Positions 24,142 through 31,640 of a stretch of 48,487 nucleotides of DNA are shown here, one piece after another. Under the pieces are notes generated by a model. It was not told where the DNA came from, did no database searches, and saw nothing but the letters and a program-made list of their open reading frames with translations. Every line of letters starts with the position of its first letter. Position 1 is the stretch's first letter. The position numbers were made by a program, and so were the translations under genes. This DNA is from Meiothermus sp. GTDB lineage: Bacteria > Deinococcota > Deinococci > Deinococcales > Thermaceae. The stretch spans positions 1 through 48,487 of the forward strand of contig NZ_JANWVH010000011.1 in NCBI RefSeq assembly GCF_025056915.1. Direction: 5' to 3'.

Positions 24142-24959
24142 CACACACCCCCAAAGGCGCTGAAGCCGCCGTCCACCGGAATCACCACGCCGGTCACAAA
24201 CCGGCTGTCCGGGTGCACCAGGTAGCGCAGGGTGCTGAGCAGGTCTTCAGGCGTACCAAAACGGTTCTGCGGGGTATGGGCCAAAATGGTCTGGGCCCGC
24301 TCGGTCAGGCTGCCGTCCTCCCGCAGCATCAGGTAGCGGTTCTGCTCGGTCAGGAAGAACCCCGGCGCAATCGCGTTAACCCGCAGACCGGGGCCGCAGG
24401 TCTGGGCCAGGTGCACCGCCAGCCACTGGGTGAAGTTCACCACCGCGGCCTTGGCCGCGCTGTAGCCGACCACTTTGGTCAGGGGGCGCACCGCGGCCAT
24501 GCTGGTGATGTTGATGATGCAGCCCTGCCCGCGCCGGGCCATCCCTGCGCCGAACGCCTGGGTGGCGCGGAGGGTACCGGTGAAGTTCAGGTTCATCACC
24601 TCCTCCACTGCGCTCAGGTTCAGGGTAAAAAAGTCGCGCTCGGGGGCCGTGGAAGCCTCCGGGCGGTTGCCCCCGGCGGCGTTGACCAGGATGTCGGCGC
24701 CGCCTTCGGCCTCGACCCGAGATGCCGCTTCTTTCAGTGAGTCTGCGTCCATTACGTCGAACACCAGGGGTTTGATCCGGGTTATTACCGAAGCCCCGGC
24801 CTGCATGGCCTCGAGCGCCCTTCGTGCCGACTCCAGGCTGCGCGCGCCCAGGTACACGGTAGCCCCATCCTCGGCCAGGGCCAAGGCCAGGGCCCGCCCC
24901 AGCACGCCGCTGCCGCCGGTGACCACGGCCCGCTTTCCGGCCAGAAGCGAGCCGCTCAT
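24141..24959 (-). CDS. SDR oxidoreductase, mannonate oxidoreductase (fructuronate reductase) type
   Basis: A 272-residue classical short-chain dehydrogenase. The cofactor motif is VTGGSGVLGRALA, and the catalytic Ser is in IINITSMAA and Tyr/Lys in GYSAAKAAV. The C-terminal half, AIAPGFFLTEQNRYLM, HTPQNRFGTPEDL and VTGVVIPVDGGFSAFGGV, follows the pattern of the SDR group annotated as D-mannonate oxidoreductase. It should reduce fructuronate to D-mannonate. The ATG at 24957-24959 overlaps the stop codon of the upstream permease gene (ATGA). It directly precedes uxaC, whose product it would consume. Confidence 0.85.
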   Translation of the reverse strand: MSGSLLAGKRAVVTGGSGVLGRALALALAEDGATVYLGARSLESARRALEAMQAGASVITRIKPLVFDVMDADSLKEAASRVEAEGGADILVNAAGGNRPEASTAPERDFFTLNLSAVEEVMNLNFTGTLRATQAFGAGMARRGQGCIINITSMAAVRPLTKVVGYSAAKAAVVNFTQWLAVHLAQTCGPGLRVNAIAPGFFLTEQNRYLMLREDGSLTERAQTILAHTPQNRFGTPEDLLSTLRYLVHPDSRFVTGVVIPVDGGFSAFGGV

Positions 24960-25786
24960 CCTTTGACACTCCCTGCGGTCAGGTTGGATAAAAAGTAGCG
25001 TTGAAGCAGCAGAAACACCATTAGCATGGGCAGAAGGGTGATGACCGTGGCGGCCAGGAGGGTGCTCCAGTCCACGCCGAACTGCCCCACCAGGCGGGCC
25101 AGGGCCAGCTGAAGGGTGGCTTTTTGTTCGCTCGAGATCACGATAAAAGGCCAGATGAAGTCGTTCCAGCGCCAGGTGAAGCTGAAGATGGCCAGGGTGG
25201 CCAGGGCCGGGATGCTGAGGGGCAGGATAATCCGCCAGTAGATGCCCCACTCGCTGGCCCCGTCTATCCGCGCCGACTCCAGAATCTCGTCGGGGATGCT
25301 CAGCATATACTGCCGCAGCAGGAATACCCCGGTCGGTGTGGCCGCCGGGGGGATAATAATCCCCCACAGGCTGTCGGTCAGGCCCAGGTTGCGCAACACC
25401 AGAAAGATGGGCACCATGATCACCTGCAAGGGAATCATGATGGTGGCCAGGGTCAGCAGGAAGAGGGCCTGCCGCCCCACAAAGCGGTACTTGGCCAGGG
25501 CAAAAGCCGCCATGGAGTTGGTCAGGAGGGCAATCAGGGTGCTCATGGTGGCCACGAAGAAGCTGTTCCAGGTATAGGTGGCAAAATGGCCCACGGTGAG
25601 GGCGCTTTGGTAGTTGGCCAGGGTGGGCTCCTTGGGGAAGAGGGTGGGAGGCACCAGGTAGAGTTCGGCGTTCGGCTTGAAAGAGGAGAGCACCACCCAG
25701 ATCACCGGCATCAGGAAGAGCAGGGCCAGGCCCATCACCAGGGCATCGCGCAGAAACCGTGTTTGGCGTTTGCGGGTCTTATTCAT
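24956..25786 (-). CDS. ABC transporter permease, MalG type (hexuronate operon)
   Basis: A 276-residue CUT1-family permease with six predicted helices, the EAA loop EILESARIDGASEWGIYWRI and the C terminus LLQRYFLSNLTAGSVKG. ATG at 25784-25786 starts one base after the stop codon of the partner permease gene. It carries the importer's cytoplasmic contact for a shared ATPase that is not encoded here. Unlike the galactoside permease at 11008, it has no extra hydrophobic insert. Confidence 0.93.
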   Translation of the reverse strand: MNKTRKRQTRFLRDALVMGLALLFLMPVIWVVLSSFKPNAELYLVPPTLFPKEPTLANYQSALTVGHFATYTWNSFFVATMSTLIALLTNSMAAFALAKYRFVGRQALFLLTLATIMIPLQVIMVPIFLVLRNLGLTDSLWGIIIPPAATPTGVFLLRQYMLSIPDEILESARIDGASEWGIYWRIILPLSIPALATLAIFSFTWRWNDFIWPFIVISSEQKATLQLALARLVGQFGVDWSTLLAATVITLLPMLMVFLLLQRYFLSNLTAGSVKG

Positions 25787-25787
25787 C

Positions 25788-26654
25788 TTAGCTGTCCCTC
25801 GAGACCCGCAGCTGCACCAGGGTGAGCAACATCAAGATGGCAAAGAGCACCACCGACTGGGCGCTGGCATAGGTGGGGTTGGCCCCTTCAAAAGCCGTGA
25901 GGTAGATGTTTTGCACCAGGAGCCGGGTGGCGTCGCCGGGGCCGCCGTTTGTCAAGACCAGGATGATCTCGAAGGCTTTGAAGGCGTTGATGGTGGCCAG
26001 GATGGTGACCAGCAGGGTGGTGGGGGCCAGCAGGGGCAGGGTGATCTGCCAGAACTGCTGCCGGGGGCTTGCCCCGTCCACCTCAGCAGCCTGATAAAGC
26101 TCGGTGGGAATGGTGTTGAGGCCGCCGATGAAGATCACCATGTAAAACCCCGCCATAGACCACACGCTGGCCAGAATGACCACCGCCCGAGCCCAGTTGA
26201 TGTCGGTCAGCCAGGGAATGGGCGACTGGCCCAGGCTGCTGAGCACCGCGTTGATCACCCCCAGGTCGCTGCTGAACATCCAGCGCCAGGCCACCCCTAC
26301 CACCACCGGCGAGAGGATCACCGGCAGATAGAAGCCGATACGAGCCAGGGCATTTCCCAGAGTGGTGGCGCGCAAGGCAATGGCCAGCATCAGGCTTAGC
26401 ACCACCACCAGCAAGACCACCAGCAAGACGTACACCGCAGTGTGCGCTAGCGAGGTTAGGAAGGCCCTGTCCTCTAGGAGCTGGCGGTAGTTTTCAATCC
26501 CTACGAACTGCTGAAGCCCCCCGATAAAGTTGCCCCGGTAAAAGGAGTAGACCAGCCCGTACACCATCGGCAACACCACGAAGATTCCAAAAATCAGTGT
26601 GTTTGGTGCCAGGAACAAGTAGGGGGTGAGCAGCCTACCCATCTTGTGCTTCAT
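25788..26654 (-). CDS. ABC transporter permease, MalF type (hexuronate operon)
   Basis: A 288-residue permease starting MKHKMGRLLTPYLFLAPNTL. The EAA loop is ELYQAAEVDGASPRQQFWQI, followed by ILVLTNGGPGDATRLLVQN, which is usual for this subunit. ATG at 26652-26654 has GGAGGAG about 6 nt upstream; the open frame extends further but lacks a signal there. It pairs with the next permease. A 200-bp gap with hairpins separates it from the binding-protein gene. Confidence 0.93.
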   Translation of the reverse strand: MKHKMGRLLTPYLFLAPNTLIFGIFVVLPMVYGLVYSFYRGNFIGGLQQFVGIENYRQLLEDRAFLTSLAHTAVYVLLVVLLVVVLSLMLAIALRATTLGNALARIGFYLPVILSPVVVGVAWRWMFSSDLGVINAVLSSLGQSPIPWLTDINWARAVVILASVWSMAGFYMVIFIGGLNTIPTELYQAAEVDGASPRQQFWQITLPLLAPTTLLVTILATINAFKAFEIILVLTNGGPGDATRLLVQNIYLTAFEGANPTYASAQSVVLFAILMLLTLVQLRVSRDS

Positions 26655-26745
26655 TCGCACTCCTCCAGCCTGTGTTTCGATCTCAGAAGGCGGGGCAAAA
26701 TCTTGCGCCAAACTCCCTTTGCTCGTACTTCCTATGGGTCACCGA

Positions 26746-26776
26746 TTGGGCCCAACCTTACCTGAACCCCTCAGGT
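26746..26776 (-). promoter_or_regulatory. Intercistronic palindrome and hairpin between binding protein and permease
   Basis: TTGGGCCCAA (26746-26755) is a perfect palindrome, and ACCTGA/TCAGGT (26760-26776) is a 6-bp stem with a 5-nt loop. A wider pair GCACAA/TTGTGC lies at 26789-26817. They occupy the 199-bp gap between the binding-protein and permease genes, matching the position of the G-rich hairpin in the galactoside operon. A role in uneven expression is likely. Confidence 0.45.
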
Positions 26777-26853
26777 GGTCTCTACGACGCACAATGAGGG
26801 AAACCTTACGGTTGTGCACGGACAATACGGCCTGTGGGGTGCTGGTTTCAGTA

Positions 26854-28074
26854 TCAGCGAAGCAATTTGTTGCCCTCTGCCTGGATGGTTTCGAGCGCCT
26901 GCTTGGGCGATTGTTGGCCCAGCAACACCTTCACAATCTCGCCACGAATGAAGGTATTGAGCCGCGCCATTGCGGGGTTGGACCAGTCCTGCCCTACATA
27001 CGATGGGGTGACGCTCAGGTCAGATTGGAAAACCGCGATGGCATCATCAAACTGGCCGTACTTCATGCCTTTTGCATCCTTTCGGGCAGAGAGCACCATG
27101 TTGTCTTTGGAAAAGGGCAAATTAATTTCTTTGCTGGTTAACCACAGGATAAACTTGGCGGCCTCGTCGGGGTTTTTGCTTCCCTTAAAGCCCATTACGA
27201 ATTTGCCCCCTGGCACGGTGCTGCGAATTTTGTCGCGGGGCAACGGCATTACACCCCAGTTAAAATTCTTGATTTGCGAGAACTGGGCCAGGTTCCAGTT
27301 CCCAGACATGTACATGGCCGACTGTCCACTTCGGAAAAGGGTGCTGGGGTCGTCGTTGGAAAGCCATTGTCCTTTGGGGATAAACCCGTCTTTGAACAAG
27401 TCAGCAAAAAAAGAAAGGGTACGTAAGCCCTGGGCGCTGTCTATCGCAAACTTCTTACCGCTGGCATCAATGAACCGCCCGCCGGCGGCGTAGAGCAGGG
27501 TGCTGAAGCGATGCGTGGTGAAATCGTAACTGAGAGCGAAGCGGCATTTGGAGTTGTTGCGAACCTTGTCCATGGCCTCCCGCCATTGCTCCCATGTCCA
27601 GACCTGCAAGCTATTGGTTGGCACTTTGACCCCTGCTTCAGCGAAGCAGTCCTTGTTGTAAAAGATGCCATTGGCAGTCACGTCGAGAGGAGCTCCAATA
27701 ATGCGTGGCTTTCGGTAAATGTAAGGGATTTGTGAGGGTAGGAACTGGTTCAAAAAGCTGCTGGAGTCCACATAGGCGGCCAGATCGAGGGCCACAGGAT
27801 CAAACTCGGCGATGTTGGCGGTTACCACCCTGGCCACATCCGGTGGGGTATTACCGGCTACCATTAGCTGGAGCTTCTGGGTCAGCTGCTGGAATGGAAC
27901 ATAGGTGACCTCGACCTTTGTGCCTGGGTTTGCGGCCTCGTACATTTTTACATACCGATCAAAGATGGCCTGTTCTGTAGGGGCCTCGGTGAACCAGACC
28001 ACCTGCAGGGTTCGCTGGGCGAAAACGATACCCGCAAAGGCTAGAAAAAGAACGATGAGCCAGGCTTTCTTCAT
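26854..28074 (-). CDS. Sugar ABC transporter substrate-binding protein (hexuronate operon)
   Basis: A 406-residue solute-binding protein of family 1. The signal peptide is MKKAWLIVLFLAFAGIVFAQ. The mature part begins RTLQVVWFTEAPTEQAIFDR and includes GAPLDVTANGIFYNKDCFAEAG and SGNWNLAQFSQIKNFNWGVM. ATG at 28072-28074 follows AAGGAGGAAACT, which overlaps the stop codon of the GH31 gene. The ligand is presumably a uronic acid or an oligosaccharide carrying one, judged only from the operon. The gene is AT-richer than its neighbours and contains no CTCGAG, unlike most of the window. Confidence 0.92.
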   Translation of the reverse strand: MKKAWLIVLFLAFAGIVFAQRTLQVVWFTEAPTEQAIFDRYVKMYEAANPGTKVEVTYVPFQQLTQKLQLMVAGNTPPDVARVVTANIAEFDPVALDLAAYVDSSSFLNQFLPSQIPYIYRKPRIIGAPLDVTANGIFYNKDCFAEAGVKVPTNSLQVWTWEQWREAMDKVRNNSKCRFALSYDFTTHRFSTLLYAAGGRFIDASGKKFAIDSAQGLRTLSFFADLFKDGFIPKGQWLSNDDPSTLFRSGQSAMYMSGNWNLAQFSQIKNFNWGVMPLPRDKIRSTVPGGKFVMGFKGSKNPDEAAKFILWLTSKEINLPFSKDNMVLSARKDAKGMKYGQFDDAIAVFQSDLSVTPSYVGQDWSNPAMARLNTFIRGEIVKVLLGQQSPKQALETIQAEGNKLLR

Positions 28075-28084
28075 AGTTTCCTCC

Positions 28085-30316
28085 TTACTTGGTGTTCAAA
28101 ACGACCGAACGTGGTTTTCTCTTCGTGATGGGCCACTTGCTGTTCACCACGAGGTGACGGTTATCGTTTACGGCTAGCTGTATCTCCAGCTGGGAGTAAG
28201 GCAGAGGGTAATCGCCCTCTGCCTCGAGGCTCAGCTTTATCTCTTCGGAAGTAGAGACCAGCTCGAGGTGAATCAACTTGAATGACCCGTGCTGGTAGGC
28301 CCGGGTTTCCCCGTCGTCCTCATAAAGCTCAAACCGTGATTGGCCTTCTTCACGGTGTGGAAAAACCAAAATCTCCCTTTTTGTATCGTGGGATGAGGCG
28401 ATCCAGGGCATCAGGGGCCCCACCGGAACCATCGCACCTGCCCGCACCAGCAGCGGAACCCGCTCCAGCGGTGTGGGGTACTCGAAACGGCCCTGGTAAC
28501 ACTTTCGGGAATGCCAGTCGTACCAGTCTTCTGGAAGCTCGAGGCTTACCGATTGCTGGCCGGGTGCATCCACCAAGGGGAACAGCAGGAACGGTCCCAG
28601 CAAGGCATGAAAGCCCGGATCATGCGTCCAATCGGGAAACTCGTACAAAAGAGGCCGCTGGATCGGCGCGCCAGACTGGGTATGTTGCCAGACCAAGGAG
28701 TAAAGGTACGGGATGAGCCGGTAGCGTAGGTGGAGGGCCTCCTTTACGGCAGGGAAAACCTGCGGGTAGCTCCAGGGTTCGGTTGGAGGCTCTTTCCAAG
28801 AGTGGATGGAAAACCGAGGATAGGCCACGGCCTGCTGTACCCAGCGAAGGAACAGTTCGGGGCCTGGCGACTCTCCGAAAAAGCCCCCCACATCATTTCC
28901 GTTGAGAGCAAAACCGCTCAAGGCCAGCCCCATTTCGATGGGGTTGCCGAAGCGAAGGTTTTTCCAATCGCTGGTGTTGTCTCCGCTCCAGGTTTGGGCC
29001 AGCCGTTGCACCCCCAGGCAGGCTGAGCGGGAGATCAGAAAAGGGCGTTTATTCTGAAAGTTTGGATGCTCTTGCATTGCCTGGTGCGATGCCTGGGCCA
29101 TGCCCAGGATCTGCTCGCTGGGGTAGGTGGGTTGGCCTTGCGCATTGAAGACCTCGCCTCCAAGCGCATATTCGTTGTTGTCGTTCCAGATACCCTCGAC
29201 ACCACGGTCGAGCAACTCGCGCTGAATGTTCTGTATCCACCATTTGCGAGCTTTAGGGTGGCTAAAGTCCAGCCAGGAGGCATCTCCGCTCCAGAAGGGT
29301 GCAATATGGGCCTGGCCTGCTGCATTGCGGACAAAGCAGCCCGCGTCCTTGAGCATTTGGTAGTCAGGATGCTCCTTTAGCAAGGCGGGCTTTACATTTG
29401 TGATAATCCTCAGGCCCTTGGAACGCAACTCGGTAATGAGCGCACTTGGATCGGGAATTGCTTGTTGATTCCAGTGAAAGACGTACCGTTTGCCTTCATG
29501 CAAGGTGTAGCCGCTGCTAAGGTGAAAGCCGTCGCAGGGCACACCCTCATCGCGCAGCCGCTGGGCGAAGGCAAGTAGGCGTTCTCCTGGGTTGGGGGCA
29601 TCTGTATAAGCCATGCCCGAAGCTAAGTAGCCCAGACTCCACCGTGGGGGAAGCTCGGGCCGTCCGATTAAGCCGGTCAAACGTTCGAGCAACTCTGGCA
29701 AGCTGCCTGCGCCCACCACCAGATAGCGTAGATAGTCTGCTTCTCGCACCAGGGTATAAGTGAAGAGTCCATGATAGTGATGACGCTCGCATCCAAAATC
29801 GAAGACCATAGGGTGCGGTTGGTCGTACAGCAGCGCGCTCCAGAGGTCTTTGGCATGCTGGGTTAGGAAAAGTGGAATGTGTTTGTACATCGGGTCAGAG
29901 AATTCCGGGTCGTAGTGGCATGCATCACGGGGCTCTAAGCGGTATCGCCGTGCGTTGCGCTGCAGAATTCCGCTTACCTCACCCAGACCCAAGTAGATTT
30001 CCCCATCGCGTTGCACTCGAGTGTGGCGTAACCCTTCAGGTGAGGGCTGACATGCGATCTGGGGGTGTTCCTCGAGTACACACCGCCCTTCGTACCAGAC
30101 CTGCAACGCAGGCAACTCGGTTGGCCAGGTAACGGAAAGCGCACCCCCGACCACCTGGCCCTCTTCCGCTTGTTCCCAGGGGAGGGTAGACAAGTTGGCT
30201 AGTACGCTGGCATGTCTCGCCTGGCCCCGGGTTACGCGAACAGCAAACGGGGTTATGCGCTCGAGGTAAAATCCGCCGAGCGCCGAACAAAAAATATGGG
30301 AAAAATCGGTTTGCAT
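28085..30316 (-). CDS. Glycoside hydrolase family 31, first gene of the hexuronate operon
   Basis: A 743-residue alpha-glycosidase. The GH31 barrel shows WSLGYLASGMAYTDAP, GFHLSSGYTLHEGKRYVFHW, the nucleophile Asp in EGIWNDNNEYALGG and the acid/base Asp in AQTWSGDNTSDW; ALNGNDVGGFFGESPGPELF follows. A beta-sandwich lies on each side of the barrel. No signal peptide, so it acts on imported substrate. Family members cut alpha-glucosides, xylosides or others; the operon suggests a substrate that releases a hexuronic acid, which would be unusual for GH31. GC is visibly lower than in most of the window. ATG at 30314-30316 lies 25 bp from a LacI-type operator. Confidence 0.92.
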   Translation of the reverse strand: MQTDFSHIFCSALGGFYLERITPFAVRVTRGQARHASVLANLSTLPWEQAEEGQVVGGALSVTWPTELPALQVWYEGRCVLEEHPQIACQPSPEGLRHTRVQRDGEIYLGLGEVSGILQRNARRYRLEPRDACHYDPEFSDPMYKHIPLFLTQHAKDLWSALLYDQPHPMVFDFGCERHHYHGLFTYTLVREADYLRYLVVGAGSLPELLERLTGLIGRPELPPRWSLGYLASGMAYTDAPNPGERLLAFAQRLRDEGVPCDGFHLSSGYTLHEGKRYVFHWNQQAIPDPSALITELRSKGLRIITNVKPALLKEHPDYQMLKDAGCFVRNAAGQAHIAPFWSGDASWLDFSHPKARKWWIQNIQRELLDRGVEGIWNDNNEYALGGEVFNAQGQPTYPSEQILGMAQASHQAMQEHPNFQNKRPFLISRSACLGVQRLAQTWSGDNTSDWKNLRFGNPIEMGLALSGFALNGNDVGGFFGESPGPELFLRWVQQAVAYPRFSIHSWKEPPTEPWSYPQVFPAVKEALHLRYRLIPYLYSLVWQHTQSGAPIQRPLLYEFPDWTHDPGFHALLGPFLLFPLVDAPGQQSVSLELPEDWYDWHSRKCYQGRFEYPTPLERVPLLVRAGAMVPVGPLMPWIASSHDTKREILVFPHREEGQSRFELYEDDGETRAYQHGSFKLIHLELVSTSEEIKLSLEAEGDYPLPYSQLEIQLAVNDNRHLVVNSKWPITKRKPRSVVLNTK

Positions 30317-30340
30317 AGCCTACGTCCACTTTCCGCTTTA

Positions 30341-30386
30341 GAAAACGCTTTCCTAATACAATGACATGCACTTATCGGATTGTCAA
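30341..30386 (-). promoter_or_regulatory. LacI-type operator and promoter of the hexuronate operon
   Basis: GAAAACGCTTTC (30341-30352) has the CG-centred near-symmetry of LacI-family operators. On the minus strand a perfect -35 TTGACA lies upstream (30381-30386); the matching -10 is weak. The operator would sit just downstream of the start of transcription of the GH31 gene. The lacI gene diverges from this region. Confidence 0.6.
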
Positions 30387-30468
30387 CCCCTTGGCGCCCA
30401 ACTTATGGTCTTGATTGGCGCTTTCCAAGCCCGGCACCTGTTGGATCGTTTCGCTGTCGGCTTTGGTA

Positions 30469-30474
30469 TATACT
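30469..30474 (+). promoter_or_regulatory. Leaderless -10 box of the lacI-type gene
   Basis: TATACT lies 8 nt before the ATG at 30483, with no Shine-Dalgarno between. No convincing -35 is visible. Confidence 0.5.
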
Positions 30475-30482
30475 TTACCTAT

Positions 30483-31478
30483 ATGCGAAAACTCGCTCGC
30501 ATCTTTGATGTGGCAAAAGAGGCCGGGGTTTCTCCGGGGACGGTTTCCAAGGTATTGAATGGAACGCAGCGTATGGCAGCAGATACCGAGGCGAGGGTAT
30601 GGAAAGCGGTTTCTAAACTGGGCTATCAGGCCAACTGGCACGCCCGCATACTTAGCACGGGTCGCTCTGAAGCATTAGGGGTTGTTATTTTGGACATCCT
30701 CAACCCACACTTCACCGCGCTGGTCAAGGGGGCCGGTCAGGTTGCCTCCAATCAGGGTTACACGGTACTACTGGCCGATGCCGAGGAGGATCCGGGCCGC
30801 GAGCTCAACCTGATTCAAAGCCTTCGCGCCCGCACCGACGGCCTGATCCTGGCGGGCTCGAGGCTCTCGGATCAGCAAATCGCCAGCCTGCACAGCCCTG
30901 AACAGCCCATCGTGACCGTGGGGCGGCGCATCCCCGGCGTGCCTTCGGTGACGGTAGACGAGTACACCGCCTCGCTCCAGCTTACCGGTCACTTGGTCAC
31001 CCAGGGCTGCAAACGCATCGTCTATCTGGCCGGCCCCCCTTTCTGGGTGAATCAGGAACGCGAACGAGGCTACCAGGATGCCCTGGCGCTGGCGGGCCTG
31101 CCTTCCCAGGTTTTTAAGCTAACCTCTCCCGACCTGTTGGGGGGAGAACAGGCCAGCGCACTGCTCTGGACGGTTCAGCCCTTCCCGGATGGGGTTATCT
31201 GCTACAACGACCTGGTGGCTATTGGCCTGATGGCCTCTCTAAAGACCCTGGGGGTGAAAGTGCCCCAGGACGTTGCGGTGGCCGCTTTTGGCAACCACCC
31301 GCTGGCTGCGCACCTTTCACCCAGCCTGACCCACATGGAAATTCCCAGCCGAAAACTTGGCGAGCTGGCCACAGGTTTGCTGGTGGAGCTGTTGAAAAAG
31401 CCGCAAGAGGCCAGCCATGTTCAGCAATATGCGGTCCTGCGGCCCAGGGGCTCGACCCAGCGTCCAGAGGTAGCCTGA
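30483..31478 (+). CDS. LacI-family transcriptional regulator
   Basis: A 331-residue regulator. The helix-turn-helix is IFDVAKEAGVSPGTVSKVLN at the N terminus, followed by the hinge-like LGYQANWHARILSTGRSEAL and a periplasmic-binding-type sensor domain (LGVVILDILNPHFTALVKGA, then DGVICYNDLVAIGLMASLK). It should repress the divergent hexuronate operon through the operator at 30341. The start is placed at the ATG where homology begins; a longer frame upstream covers the promoter region. The ligand is unknown, possibly a hexuronate or a pathway intermediate. Confidence 0.93.
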   Translation: MRKLARIFDVAKEAGVSPGTVSKVLNGTQRMAADTEARVWKAVSKLGYQANWHARILSTGRSEALGVVILDILNPHFTALVKGAGQVASNQGYTVLLADAEEDPGRELNLIQSLRARTDGLILAGSRLSDQQIASLHSPEQPIVTVGRRIPGVPSVTVDEYTASLQLTGHLVTQGCKRIVYLAGPPFWVNQERERGYQDALALAGLPSQVFKLTSPDLLGGEQASALLWTVQPFPDGVICYNDLVAIGLMASLKTLGVKVPQDVAVAAFGNHPLAAHLSPSLTHMEIPSRKLGELATGLLVELLKKPQEASHVQQYAVLRPRGSTQRPEVA

Positions 31479-31628
31479 CCCTCGCTGCTCCCATAAAAGC
31501 GCCGGCCAACCCTGCTGTTTCAGGTCTTCTGCCATATTCGCAAAACACCGGTGGGTATTTCAGGTTGAGCTGAGCGGCAAGGCTTGGCGGTGGGCACGGG
31601 CCTTCAGGGTGCGTTCAGAATCGTGCCC

Positions 31629-31634
31629 TAAGCT
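31629..31634 (+). promoter_or_regulatory. Leaderless -10 box of the orphan binding-protein gene
   Basis: TAAGCT ends 6 nt before the GTG at 31641. The same hexamer at the same distance precedes the gene at 38434. The rest of the 162-bp gap after the lacI gene shows nothing clear. Confidence 0.45.
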
Positions 31635-31640
31635 GAGCCC

